Source: Erwinia sp. ErVv1
Lineage (GTDB): Bacteria; Pseudomonadota; Gammaproteobacteria; Enterobacterales; Enterobacteriaceae
Direction of reading: 5' to 3'
NCBI RefSeq assembly: GCF_900068895.1
Contig: NZ_CDPK01000008.1
Location: forward strand, 111,286-175,285
DNA: 64,000 nucleotides
The notes under the pieces are model-generated. The model saw only the letters and a program-made list of their open reading frames with translations, did not search any database and had not been told where the DNA came from. This document shows positions 27,711 through 36,989 of this stretch, piece by piece (position 1 is the stretch's first letter; each line of letters begins with the position of its first letter). Made by a program: the position numbers and the translations under genes.

Positions 27711-30308
27711 TTATACGGCGGTCTGGAAGATCACGCCGTCGGCTTTATCCGTGTACTGGCTCAGCTGGTCAAAGTTCAGATAGCGATAGGTATCCACCGC
27801 CGTCTTATCAACCTGATTCATAAACTGCTGATACTCATCCGGCGCAGGCAGTCGGCCCAGCAGGGAAGCAACCGCAGCCAGCTCAGCAGAGGCCAGATAG
27901 ACGTTTGCCCCGGTGCCAAGACGGTTCGGGAAGTTACGGGTAGAAGTGGAAACCACCGTCGCGCCGTCTGCAACCCGCGCCTGGTTCCCCATACAGAGTG
28001 AACAGCCGGGGATCTCGATGCGCGCACCGCTTTTACCAAACACGCTGTAGTAACCCTCTTCGGTCAGCTGCGCTGCATCCATTTTGGTTGGCGGAGCCAC
28101 CCACAGACGCGTTGGCAGCTGGCCCTTGTGGCTATCCAGCAGCTTACCGGCCGCGCGGAAGTGACCGATGTTGGTCATGCAGGAGCCAATAAAGACCTCA
28201 TCGATCTTCTCACCCTGCACGTCAGACAGCAGACGCGCATCATCAGGATCGTTAGGCGCGCACAGGATCGGCTCTTTAATCTCGGCCAGATCGATCTCAA
28301 TCACCGCCGCATACTCTGCGTCAGCATCGCCTTCCAGCAGCTGCGGATCCGCCAGCCATTTTTCCATGCCCTGAATACGGCGTTCCAGCGTACGACGATC
28401 GCCATAGCCTTCCGCAATCATCCACTTCAGCAGGACAATGTTGGAGTTCAGATATTCAATGATCGGATCTTTACCCAGCTTGATGGTACAGCCCGCGGCT
28501 GAGCGCTCGGCCGACGCATCGGAAAGCTCAAACGCCTGCTCCACTTTCAGGTCCGGCAGACCTTCGATTTCCAGAATGCGGCCAGAGAAGATGTTTTTCT
28601 TCCCTTTCTTCTCTACGGTCAGCAGCCCCTGCCTGATGGCATACAGCGGAATAGCATGCACCAGATCGCGCAGGGTGATCCCCGGCTCCATTTTCCCTTT
28701 GAAACGCACCAGCACAGATTCCGGCATATCCAGCGGCATAACGCCGGTGGCGGCAGCAAACGCGACCAGGCCTGAACCCGCAGGGAAAGAGATCCCTATC
28801 GGGAAGCGGGTATGGGAGTCACCGCCGGTGCCAACGGTATCCGGCAGCAGCATACGGTTCAGCCAGCTGTGGATAATACCGTCGCCCGGACGCAGGGAGA
28901 CGCCGCCGCGATTCATAATAAAGTCAGGCAGCGTATGGTGAGTCGAGACGTCTACCGGTTTTGGATAGGCCGCCGTGTGGCAGAAGGACTGCATCACCAG
29001 GTCGGCGGAAAAGCCCAGGCAGGCGAGATCTTTCAGCTCATCGCGGGTCATTGGCCCGGTAGTATCCTGCGAACCGACTGAGGTCATTTTCGGTTCACAA
29101 TAGGCTCCCGGACGTACGCCCTCGGTGCCGCAGGCGCGACCTACCATTTTCTGCGCCAGCGAGAATCCACGGGTACTGGCCGCCACGTCTCTGGCCTGAC
29201 GGAATACGGTGCTGTGCGGCAGGCCCAGCGCTTCACGCGCCCTGGTGGTCAAGCCGCGTCCGATAATCAGCGGAATACGGCCACCGGCGCGCACTTCATC
29301 CAGCAGCACGTCGGTTTTCAGCGCAAAGGTCGCCAGCACTTCACCGGTAAGGTGATCTCTGACTTCGCCTTTATAAGGCCAGATGTCAATCACATCGCCC
29401 GTATTCAGGTTATCCACATCGACTTCGATCGGCAGCGCGCCAGCATCTTCCATGGTATTAAAGAAGATAGGGGCGATTTTGCCGCCCAGCACTACGCCGC
29501 CGCCTTTTTTGTTTGGCACGAAGGGCAGGTCATCACCCATAAACCACAGCACCGAATTGGTCGCCGATTTACGCGAGGAGCCGGTTCCTACGACGTCGCC
29601 AACGTAGGCAAGAGGGAACCCCTTCGCCTGTAGCGCTTCAATCTGTTTGATGGGGCCAACGTTACCCGCCTCGTCCGGCTCAATGCCTTCACGGGCATTT
29701 TTTAGCATGGCTAACGCGTGCAGAGGAATATCAGGACGGGACCAGGCATCCGGCGCGGGAGAGAGATCGTCCGTGTTGGTTTCACCGGTGACTTTGAAGA
29801 CGGTAACGGTAATTTTCTCAGCCAGCTCCGGACGGGAGAGATACCATTCCGCGTCGGCCCAGGAGTGCATGATTTGTATAGCGTGTGGGTTACCGGCTTT
29901 GGCTTTTTCTTCTACGTCGTAGAAGCTGTCAAACATCAGCAGCGTATGGGACAGGGCTTTGGCGGCACCGGGTGCCAGCTTCTCATTGTCCAGCGCGTCA
30001 ATCAGCGGATGAATGTTGTAGCCACCCTGCATGGTGCCCAGTAACTGGACCGCTTTTTCAGGCGTAACCAGAGGAGAAGTCGCTTCACCTTTGGCGACCG
30101 CCGCCAGGAAACCGGCTTTCACGTAGGCCGCTTCATCAACGCCCGGCGGGACTCGATTAATTAACAGATCGGACAGGAATTCTTCTTCACCCGCTGGCGG
30201 GTTTTTCAGCAGTTCAACCAGCGCGGCCATTTGGGAAGCATCTAAAGGTTTTGGAACGATCCCCTGGGCAGCACGCTCGGCAACGTGCTTACGGTATTCA
30301 TCTAGCAC
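27711..30308 (-). CDS. acnB: Aconitate hydratase B
   Basis: 865 residues from a GTG at 30308, the E. coli length, with GAGGAG six bases upstream; a GTG at 30326 lies before that ribosome site and is rejected. It interconverts citrate and isocitrate and, without its cluster, binds mRNA. The 4Fe-4S ligands are visible in [11 protein letters not shown] and [11 protein letters not shown], with a third cysteine earlier. The N-terminal HEAT-like domain (residues 1-160) that is unique to AcnB precedes the swivel domain ([16 protein letters not shown]). The downstream E. coli neighbour yacH is missing; a degraded island lies upstream here. Confidence 0.96.
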   Translation of the reverse strand: MLDEYRKHVAERAAQGIVPKPLDASQMAALVELLKNPPAGEEEFLSDLLINRVPPGVDEAAYVKAGFLAAVAKGEATSPLVTPEKAVQLLGTMQGGYNIHPLIDALDNEKLAPGAAKALSHTLLMFDSFYDVEEKAKAGNPHAIQIMHSWADAEWYLSRPELAEKITVTVFKVTGETNTDDLSPAPDAWSRPDIPLHALAMLKNAREGIEPDEAGNVGPIKQIEALQAKGFPLAYVGDVVGTGSSRKSATNSVLWFMGDDLPFVPNKKGGGVVLGGKIAPIFFNTMEDAGALPIEVDVDNLNTGDVIDIWPYKGEVRDHLTGEVLATFALKTDVLLDEVRAGGRIPLIIGRGLTTRAREALGLPHSTVFRQARDVAASTRGFSLAQKMVGRACGTEGVRPGAYCEPKMTSVGSQDTTGPMTRDELKDLACLGFSADLVMQSFCHTAAYPKPVDVSTHHTLPDFIMNRGGVSLRPGDGIIHSWLNRMLLPDTVGTGGDSHTRFPIGISFPAGSGLVAFAAATGVMPLDMPESVLVRFKGKMEPGITLRDLVHAIPLYAIRQGLLTVEKKGKKNIFSGRILEIEGLPDLKVEQAFELSDASAERSAAGCTIKLGKDPIIEYLNSNIVLLKWMIAEGYGDRRTLERRIQGMEKWLADPQLLEGDADAEYAAVIEIDLAEIKEPILCAPNDPDDARLLSDVQGEKIDEVFIGSCMTNIGHFRAAGKLLDSHKGQLPTRLWVAPPTKMDAAQLTEEGYYSVFGKSGARIEIPGCSLCMGNQARVADGATVVSTSTRNFPNRLGTGANVYLASAELAAVASLLGRLPAPDEYQQFMNQVDKTAVDTYRYLNFDQLSQYTDKADGVIFQTAV

Positions 30309-30594
30309 GACGTTCTCCTCGCTCACATTGTTATGGCTTACCGGGCGCCCTGAAGGTTCACCGTATCGTGACGACTGTCCATGTGTAGGGTATGGTGCCC
30401 GGTTCCGCGAGGGGCAGCATAGCAGGATTTCAATGACATGTTAATCCGTTTACAAAAAAGCAACATAATTTTGCGGGAGGAAGTCAGAACAGGCAGGGTT
30501 GAAAGGAAAGACATGACCAGAGGCTATTTCAACCGGAAGATACTTCACGGCTGGTGATAGATAAATGACTCTTTTTGACACAGGTAACAGCCCC

Positions 30595-30798
30595 CTATTG
30601 CTGGCGGTTCCGCTCCACCAGCGCAAACTAGCCAGCGTGATAACTCTCTCCGGCAATATTCTCGTTGCTGAACAGGCGATCCAGCAACTCAACATCCCCT
30701 GTCCCAAGCTCAATGTCTGCGGCACGAAAGCTATCAGCCAGATGAGTGATTTTGCTCGCGCCGGGAATAGGGACGATGTGCTTTCCCAGCGGGATGAA
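30595..30798 (-). pseudogene. Aldo/keto reductase C-terminal remnant
   Basis: Translation leftwards from 30798 gives GKHIVPIPGASKITHLADSF, then RAADIELGTGDVELLDRLFS and NENIAGESYHAG, the conserved C-terminal NADP-binding end of aldo/keto reductases. A TAG interrupts the frame after HAG, with FALVERNRQQ following before a second stop at 30595. The catalytic N-terminal barrel is missing. The fragment abuts a LysR fragment at its right edge. Confidence 0.7.
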
Positions 30799-30958
30799 CT
30801 ACAAATGGGAGTTCTGCGAGCGGGAACAGTCATTTGACGTTGCCTTGACGGGGGATCTGGCGCTGAACAGCGATACTATAATGATCGAAGCCGCCAGCGC
30901 CGGGCTGGCATTTGTACTGAAAGGGCTGGTTCAGTGGCTGCGGGAATGGGTGCTATGA
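30793..30958 (+). pseudogene. LysR-type regulator C-terminal remnant
   Basis: On the + strand YKWEFCEREQSFDVALTGDL, then ALNSDTIMIEAASAGLAFVL and KGLVQ, matches the end of the LysR effector-binding domain (usual pattern: YKWEF..., V.G.L..N....I.AA.AGLG.A.....LV). No helix-turn-helix part is present, and the C-terminal end looks shortened. It begins where the aldo/keto reductase remnant starts, so a deletion probably joined two once divergent neighbours. Confidence 0.55.
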
Positions 30959-30964
30959 TCGCCA

Positions 30965-31068
30965 TTACTCAGTCCGGTTGGTGATTTGTTTTGATTTGGC
31001 GATTGATTAGATCGCTCAATTCGGACTGAGTTCCCTCAAAGTGATCTACTATTCGGAACAACCATTTA
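30965..31068 (-). mobile_element. Solo IS630-type end
   Basis: This 104-base stretch closely matches, in the same orientation, the right end of the IS630-family element at 33270-33376. Shared blocks include TTCCCTCAAAGTGATCTA, TATTCGGAAC and ATTTAG, and the similarity stops at the TA at 31067-31068 as expected for a TA-targeting element. No transposase body remains to its left. The stop codon of the DUF4365 gene falls on this boundary. Confidence 0.7.
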
Positions 31069-32121
31069 GTAGAGGTACAAATACCCTTCATGCTCCAGCT
31101 GTTCAACCATTTCTTTTATCATATTTAAATCGGGATAATCGATAGCCAATTTTTTTAATGCACTAACCCCTGACTCTTGAGAATAATATGCATATAAAAT
31201 AACGGCTGCATTTCTGGCATATGTTGGAAGATGACTGTTTTTAATAATCGAAAATAGTTTATCTTCCTTATCCTTTACTAAAGAAATAACCGCATCGGCA
31301 TTCTGTCCTAATGATCCGCGTTCAAATGAATCTTCTTCTTCAAAAAGACATAATATTTTTGTAACATCTTGCTCTGAAAAATTTTCGATGACGCTGCGCA
31401 GTTCACATCTTAATTCGGACGTAAAAGTCTGATCTTGCGTCCAAAAAATATCCGGATGCCCTGGGATATGGGCTAAGTAATAAATAATGGCTGGGTCTAG
31501 TTCTAAAATACCTCTTTCCCTAAACGTCTTAAAAATATCATTCCAAGCATTAAAGTTATTGCAATGATGCTTAACTAATACATGTAATCCTAAACTGTGT
31601 TCAGTAAAGTCATTAGATACCATAAACCTTAGTGCTTGATCAAGAGGTAGCTTTATTAGTTTATTTAAATGTATCGGCTTAAGTATTTTTTCAAAACCAT
31701 TTAACGTAAAAGCTGCAAATTCTGTTTTCTTAAAATTAATCGTGTAGGGACCATCTTTTATAATACCAGGCTTATTTTTGATGTAACTTTTAATATCAAC
31801 CCAATAAGCTTTACTTTCATCAGGGTCATAAACAATCCCTAATACAGGCAAAGAATGCGACTTCCAATATTCGAAATGTTGCTTTGATGCAGGAATTTTA
31901 CATGTATTATTGGTACAAAAAGACTTTCCTGACTTCACTTGAATCGCAATAGTTATACCTTTGACATCAACACCATCAACTAACTCAACAAATGCATCAT
32001 TACCATAATCATTTTCTTGATGTACCTCGTGAAAAATACTATTTGATGACTCAACTATGTCGCGAACATAGTTTATACCCTTTTTTGCCATAGCGGAGGT
32101 TATCAGTTTTGTTGTGCCCAT
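31066..32121 (-). CDS. DUF4365 nuclease-like protein, candidate defence gene
   Basis: 351 residues, strikingly AT-rich compared with its neighbours. The N-terminal domain has the DUF4365 pattern of a PD-(D/E)XK-like nuclease: QENDYGNDAFVEL (Glu36, Asp42, Glu46) and IAIQVKSGKS (Gln61-x-Lys63). Residues about 150-351 are mostly helical, possibly HEAT-like, with no family I can name. Such domains occur in restriction and phage-defence contexts, but this is inference. It lies between a solo IS630-type end and a defective IS630 element. Its stop codon TAA is formed at the IS end, so the native C-terminus may have been longer. Confidence 0.75.
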   Translation of the reverse strand: MGTTKLITSAMAKKGINYVRDIVESSNSIFHEVHQENDYGNDAFVELVDGVDVKGITIAIQVKSGKSFCTNNTCKIPASKQHFEYWKSHSLPVLGIVYDPDESKAYWVDIKSYIKNKPGIIKDGPYTINFKKTEFAAFTLNGFEKILKPIHLNKLIKLPLDQALRFMVSNDFTEHSLGLHVLVKHHCNNFNAWNDIFKTFRERGILELDPAIIYYLAHIPGHPDIFWTQDQTFTSELRCELRSVIENFSEQDVTKILCLFEEEDSFERGSLGQNADAVISLVKDKEDKLFSIIKNSHLPTYARNAAVILYAYYSQESGVSALKKLAIDYPDLNMIKEMVEQLEHEGYLYLY

Positions 32122-32235
32122 TATTCCTCACTGGGATACCTTACCTATCAAACATCCCTAAGATAATTCAACATGTTTTTATATAATCATACTTACGCCA
32201 TTAGAACAACATCTTTTGCCTTCAGGAAACAAAAT

Positions 32236-32256
32236 GCCCTCTGCATAACAGAGGGC
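32236..32256. terminator. Hairpin at the left edge of the IS630 element
   Basis: GCCCTCTG (32236-32243), loop CATAA, CAGAGGGC (32249-32256) form a perfect 8-bp stem. On the minus strand it is followed by ATTTTGTTT, so it can stop transcripts leaving the IS before they enter the DUF4365 gene. Confidence 0.7.
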
Positions 32257-33376
32257 TAAATAAGTGATCTTAATATCGCTACACTTTTGCCAGCACATGT
32301 TTGCCTCCCGGAAATGGACTGACGGTTTTCATAAAGAGGCATACCTTTTTCAACAGCCGCCACATTGAAGGGCACTGATGATTACGGGTGATGGTTTCGT
32401 GCAGTGCCTGCCACAGCCGTTCGATACGGTTAACCCATGGCGAGTAAACGGGCTGATAAATTATCCTGAACTTCGGATTTTGCTTCAGCCAGCGCAGCGT
32501 TTACCTGCTCTTGTGAATAATTTAGTTATCAACGATTAACGTTATGGTTTTTGCTCGCCGGTAAGTCGCTTTCAGATGTTTCAGCAGCGTTATGAACAGC
32601 ACTGAACTTTTACGGCTGCCACCCACATAACTGACCCGGCCTGTGCCACTGTGCAAGGCTCCTGCGAGATAATACTTTTCGTTCTGGCCCGGCGTGACAA
32701 CACGTTTCTGCTATCCCCGTCTCTGCCAGTCTGCACCGATTTTGGGATTGAGATGGATATCCACCTCATCTTCGTAAAACACCGGATGCTCTGTGCTGCA
32801 ATCGTCCAGCGCTCTATGGATTACCGCCATCTTTTCATCTTTGTTCGGGTCACGTATATGCAGTGTTGGGGCGGCTCTGCGCCACACCAGCCGGCGGAAG
32901 GTAACCCGCGGCGGACAGTTGAAGCATGCAGGCAGTAGCCCGTTATCTCTCTGAGTTTTATCGCCATTAACTCTGTTCTCCATTGTGAACGCTGATACCC
33001 AAAATCACTGGGAAAGTGCTTAACCAGCTGACGTAAAAGCGCACAGATATGCTCAAAAAGGCAGCGGCGTCCACGACCAGGAGAAAGCGATTTCAGGCCG
33101 TCGATGCCATAAAGAGTAAACCAGTTAATCCAGCGATCAATGGAAGAGCAGGCACAGCGAAGCATTCTGCCGACGTCGCTGACACGATCACCCCGATGTA
33201 GCAGCAACATGGCGATATGCCTGTGGGCATGGGCTTTATCAAGCGTTTTATGAATGATTTTCTGCATCAGGCGTCGTTCAGTTCGGGGGATGATTTGGGA
33301 TATTCAGCGATTGATCAGATCGCACAACCCGGGCTGACTTCCCTCAAAGTGATCTATTATTCGGAACGCTTATTTA
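32257..33376 (-). mobile_element. IS630-family insertion sequence, defective
   Basis: About 1.12 kb, the normal IS630 size. Both ends read inward as CTAAATAAG(T/C)G, with TA at each border as expected for the family's TA target. A single transposase gene reading leftwards fills the element but is broken (see next entry). A degenerate copy of its right end lies 2.3 kb to the left at 30965-31068. Confidence 0.75.
32279..33267 (-). pseudogene. IS630-family transposase, frameshifted with internal stops
   Basis: From ATG 33267 the helix-turn-helix part is intact (MLLLHRGDRVSDVGRML, WINWFTLYGIDGLKSLSPGR). Near 32860 the reading continues in another frame (RRAAPTLHIRDPNKDEKMAV, then YEDEVDIHLNPKIGADWQRRG), where a TAG replaces the expected Gln codon. 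The frame then resumes as QKRVVTPGQNEKYYLAGAL and TLIVDN before a further stop. The C-terminal QPVYSPWVNRIERLWQAL and SPFPGGKHVLAKV are recognisable. The DDE enzyme therefore cannot be made in one piece. Confidence 0.85.
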
Positions 33377-33422
33377 GTTGAGATTTAACCTGCCTTTACT
33401 TCTTAGCACAGTAATTTAAAGA

Positions 33423-33453
33423 TAAAAAAGCCCCCATCCGGGAGCTTTTTTAT
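33423..33453 (-). terminator. Rho-independent terminator of the pdh operon (after lpd)
   Basis: Reading leftwards, AAAAAAGCTCCCGG and the complementary GGGGGCTTTTTT form a stem ending in a run of T. It lies directly after the lpd stop codon. Confidence 0.85.
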
Positions 33454-33465
33454 CAGTAAAGAGGC

Positions 33466-34890
33466 TTACTTCTTCTTCGCTTTCGGGTTAGGCAGGTCGG
33501 TGATGCTACCCTCGAAGATTTCAGCCGCCAGGCCTACGGACTCATGCAGCGTCGGGTGCGCATGGATAGTTAGCGCGATATCTTCGGCGTCACAGCCCAT
33601 TTCGATAGCCAGGCCAATCTCGCCCAGCAGCTCGCCGCCGTTAGTGCCGACAATGGCACCGCCGATGACGCGATGCGTCTCTTTATCGAAAATCAGCTTG
33701 GTCATACCATCTGCACAGTCGGAAGCGATAGCGCGTCCCGAGGCCGCCCATGGGAAAATCGACGTCTCGTAGCTGATACCTTTTTCTTTCGCTTCTTTCT
33801 CGGTCAGACCAACCCAGGCAACCTCTGGCTCGGTATAAGCGATCGAAGGGATCACCTTCGGATCGAAGTAGTGCTTCTTACCGGAAATCACTTCGGCCGC
33901 TACGTGGCCTTCATGGACGCCTTTGTGCGCCAGCATCGGCTGACCAACGATATCGCCAATGGCGTAGATATGCGGCACGTTGGTGCGCATCTGCTTATCA
34001 ACGCGAATAAAGCCGCGATCGTCCACTTCCACGCCCGCCTGACCTGCATCAAGGCCTTTACCGTTAGGTACGCGACCAATAGCAACCAGTACCGCATCGT
34101 AGCGCTGAGGTTCGGTCGGCGCTTTTTTACCTTCCATGGAAACGTAGATACCGTCGTCTTTCGCTTCAACGGCGGTCACTTTCGTTTCCAGAATCAGGTT
34201 GAACTGCTTGCTGATGCGCTTGGTGAAGACTTTCACCACGTCTTTATCGGCAGCGGGAATAACCTGATCAAACATTTCGACCACGTCGATCTGTGAGCCG
34301 AGTGCATGGTAGACGGTCGCCATTTCCAGACCGATGATACCGCCGCCCATTACCAGCAGGCGCTCAGGAACTTCTTTCAGCTCCAGTGCGTCGGTGGAAT
34401 CCCATACGCGCGCGTCGTCATGAGGAATAAAGGGAAGCTGAATAGGACGCGAGCCCGCAGCGATAATAGCGTTATCGAAGTTAATGGTCGTTGCCCCATT
34501 TTCCCCTTCAACCACCAGCGTATTCGCGCCGGTAAATTTACCCAGACCGGTAACCACCTTCACTTTACGGCCCTTCGCCATACCCGACAGACCACCGGTC
34601 AGCTGGGTAATCACTTTCTCTTTCCAGCTGCGGATCTTGTTGATATCCGTCTGCGGCTTGCCGAACACAATGCCGTGCTCTTCCAGCGCCTTCGCTTCTT
34701 CAATCACTTTAGCAACGTGCAGCAGCGCCTTGGAGGGAATACACCCTACGTTCAGGCAAACGCCGCCGAGGGTGCTGAAACGTTCAACGATGACGGTCTC
34801 CAGACCTAAATCAGCGCAACGGAAGGCTGCGGAGTAACCCGCAGGGCCTGCCCCAAGTACCACGACCTGAGTTTTAATTTCTGTACTCAT
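33466..34890 (-). CDS. lpd: Dihydrolipoyl dehydrogenase (E3)
   Basis: 474 residues, E. coli length, from the second of two adjacent ATGs (34890, MSTEIKTQ). It reoxidises lipoyl groups of the pyruvate, 2-oxoglutarate and glycine cleavage complexes. Visible are the FAD motif VVLGAGPAGYSAA, the redox-active disulfide GGVCLNVGCIPSKAL, the NAD motif VMGGGIIGLEMA and the C-terminal HAHPTLHES active site. A 175-base gap with a hairpin separates it from aceF, consistent with an extra promoter of its own as in E. coli. Confidence 0.97.
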   Translation of the reverse strand: MSTEIKTQVVVLGAGPAGYSAAFRCADLGLETVIVERFSTLGGVCLNVGCIPSKALLHVAKVIEEAKALEEHGIVFGKPQTDINKIRSWKEKVITQLTGGLSGMAKGRKVKVVTGLGKFTGANTLVVEGENGATTINFDNAIIAAGSRPIQLPFIPHDDARVWDSTDALELKEVPERLLVMGGGIIGLEMATVYHALGSQIDVVEMFDQVIPAADKDVVKVFTKRISKQFNLILETKVTAVEAKDDGIYVSMEGKKAPTEPQRYDAVLVAIGRVPNGKGLDAGQAGVEVDDRGFIRVDKQMRTNVPHIYAIGDIVGQPMLAHKGVHEGHVAAEVISGKKHYFDPKVIPSIAYTEPEVAWVGLTEKEAKEKGISYETSIFPWAASGRAIASDCADGMTKLIFDKETHRVIGGAIVGTNGGELLGEIGLAIEMGCDAEDIALTIHAHPTLHESVGLAAEIFEGSITDLPNPKAKKK

Positions 34891-35037
34891 CATGACCTCT
34901 TAGTTAACTGAGGGATGTTCATCCGCCGGTTCGTATTCAGGGCAAGAGTTTACAGAATTGTTAACAGAGTGCAAACAACCTGCCCGATACGTCTTCAACG
35001 ACCTTGTCGACTTATGGCATCGAAAGTCGGCTATGAG

Positions 35038-35059
35038 AAGGCCGGCAAAAGCCGGCCTT
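35038..35059. terminator. Hairpin between aceF and lpd
   Basis: AAGGCCGGC (35038-35046), loop AAAA, GCCGGCCTT (35051-35059) form a perfect 9-bp stem just after the aceF stop. No long T-run follows on the minus strand, so it may attenuate transcription or stabilise the aceEF message rather than terminate fully. Confidence 0.65.
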
Positions 35060-35065
35060 AATTCC

Positions 35066-36976
35066 TTACATCACCAGACGGCGGATATCCGCCATGATGG
35101 TGGCGATATAGGCAGCGAACCGTGCGCCCGCCGCACCATCAATCACCCGATGGTCGAAGGAGAGCGACAGCGGCAGCATCAGGCGGGGAATGAACTCCTT
35201 CCCATTCCAGACCGGCTCCATTGCGGATTTAGACACCCCGAGGATTGCCACTTCCGGCGCGTTAACAATCGGCGTAAATGCCGTGCCGCCAATACCGCCC
35301 AGGCTGGAGATGGTGAAGCAGCCACCCTGCATATCGGATGCAGTCAGCTTGCCGTCGCGGGCCTTTTTAGAGATAACAGAAAGTTCGCGAGACAGCTCGA
35401 CAATGCCTTTTTTGTTAACATCTTTGAAGACCGGCACAACCAGACCATTTGGCGTATCAACCGCCACGCCGATGTTGATGTATTTTTTCAGCGTCAGCTT
35501 CTGGGCATCTTCAGACAGCGAGCTGTTGAAGCGAGGGAACTCCTCCAGCGCTTTCGCCGCTGCCTTCATGATAAACACCAGCGGCGTGATCTTCAGATCC
35601 AGCTTCTTCTTCGCCGCTTCGTCATTCTGCTGCTTACGGAAGGCTTCAACCTCGGTGATATCCGCCTTGTCATGCTGCGTAACGTGTGGAATAACCACCC
35701 AGTTACGGCTCAGGTTAGCACCGGAGATTTTCTGGATACGGCCCAGCTCGACTTCTTCAATCTCACCGAACTTGCTGAAGTCCACTTTCGGCCACGGCAG
35801 CATGCCCGGCAGGCCGCCAGAAGCCGCAGCGGCTGGGGCAGACTCGGCGCGTTTTACCGCGTCCTTCACGTACGCCTGAACGTCTTCTTTCAGGATGCGG
35901 CCTTTGCGGCCCGAGCCTTTCACCTTCGCCAGGTTAACGCCGAACTCGCGCGCCAGGCGACGGATAACCGGGGTCGCATGAACGTAAGCGTCGTTTTCGG
36001 CAAATTCACCTTTCGCTTCACTCTTCGCCGGGGCAGGAGCCGCCGGTGCTTCCTGCTTAGCGGCTGCCGGTGCTGCGTCCTCTTTCTTCGCCGCAGGTGC
36101 CGCTGCCGGTGCAGCGCCTTCCACCTCAAACACCATCAGCGGCGAACCGGTTTTCACCCGGTCGCCGGTGCTGATTTTGATCTCTTTGACGGTACCGGCA
36201 AAGGGTGCAGGCACTTCCATTGAGGCTTTATCACCCTCGACCACGATCAGCGACTGCTCAGCGGCAACTTTATCGCCCACTTTGACCAGTATTTCCGTCA
36301 CTTCAACGTCATCGCCGCCGATATCCGGTACGGCAACGTCTTTTGAACCGCTGGCCGCAGCAGGTGCAGCGACCGCTTCTTCTTTCACTTCAGGCTTCGC
36401 TTCGGCAGGGGCAGGGGCAGCAGCAGAACCCGCCGTTTCGAAGACCATAATCAGGGAGCCGGTGCTAATTTTATCGCCGGTGCTGATTTTGATCTCTTTC
36501 ACCTTACCGGCGAAAGGCGCAGGCACTTCCATTGACGCTTTATCGCCTTCGACAACGATCAGCGACTGCTCGGCCTCGACCGAATCGCCCACTTTGACCA
36601 GAATCTCGGTGACTTCTACTTCGTCAGAACCGATATCGGGAACATTGACCTCTTTGCTTTCTGCTTTTGACTCAGCAGCGGCGGCGGGTTTCGCTTCCTC
36701 TTTTTTCTCTTCCGCCTGCGCTGGCGCCGCATCAGCAGCGCCTTCGGCGGCGTCAAAAATCATAATCAGCTTGCCGGTGGCAACGGTATCGCCGGTCGCC
36801 ACTTTGATCTCTTTTACCACGCCTGCCTGCGGAGAAGGCACTTCCATCGAGGCTTTATCACCCTCGACGACGATCAGCGACTGCTCAACCTCAACCTTGT
36901 CACCCACCTTGACCAGGATCTCGGTAACTTCAACTTCGTCTGCACCGATATCCGGTACCTTAATTTCGATAGCCAT
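35066..36976 (-). CDS. aceF: Pyruvate dehydrogenase E2 (dihydrolipoyl acetyltransferase)
   Basis: 636 residues with three N-terminal lipoyl domains, each with its lipoylated lysine in GDKASME, at about residues 1-75, 107-180 and 205-280. They are joined by Ala/Pro/Lys-rich linkers (for example [20 protein letters not shown]). A subunit-binding domain follows ([17 protein letters not shown], near residue 330) and then the catalytic domain with FDHRVIDGA near the end. It forms the core of the pyruvate dehydrogenase complex. It is 13 bases after aceE. Confidence 0.97.
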   Translation of the reverse strand: MAIEIKVPDIGADEVEVTEILVKVGDKVEVEQSLIVVEGDKASMEVPSPQAGVVKEIKVATGDTVATGKLIMIFDAAEGAADAAPAQAEEKKEEAKPAAAAESKAESKEVNVPDIGSDEVEVTEILVKVGDSVEAEQSLIVVEGDKASMEVPAPFAGKVKEIKISTGDKISTGSLIMVFETAGSAAAPAPAEAKPEVKEEAVAAPAAASGSKDVAVPDIGGDDVEVTEILVKVGDKVAAEQSLIVVEGDKASMEVPAPFAGTVKEIKISTGDRVKTGSPLMVFEVEGAAPAAAPAAKKEDAAPAAAKQEAPAAPAPAKSEAKGEFAENDAYVHATPVIRRLAREFGVNLAKVKGSGRKGRILKEDVQAYVKDAVKRAESAPAAAASGGLPGMLPWPKVDFSKFGEIEEVELGRIQKISGANLSRNWVVIPHVTQHDKADITEVEAFRKQQNDEAAKKKLDLKITPLVFIMKAAAKALEEFPRFNSSLSEDAQKLTLKKYINIGVAVDTPNGLVVPVFKDVNKKGIVELSRELSVISKKARDGKLTASDMQGGCFTISSLGGIGGTAFTPIVNAPEVAILGVSKSAMEPVWNGKEFIPRLMLPLSLSFDHRVIDGAAGARFAAYIATIMADIRRLVM

Positions 36977-36989
36977 TAATCTTTACCTC

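Noticed and set aside
31066..32121. DUF4365 gene as a complete restriction-modification system
   Set aside because: No methyltransferase, specificity subunit or helicase gene is adjacent; only a single nuclease-like protein is present.
30965..33376. Composite transposon carrying the DUF4365 gene
   Set aside because: The left IS is only a 104-base solo end in direct orientation, the right IS is inactive, and no outer target duplication was found; the arrangement could be two independent insertions.
34958..36223. 421-residue open frame opposite aceF
   Set aside because: Antisense shadow of aceF with His/Arg-rich composition and no recognisable motif.
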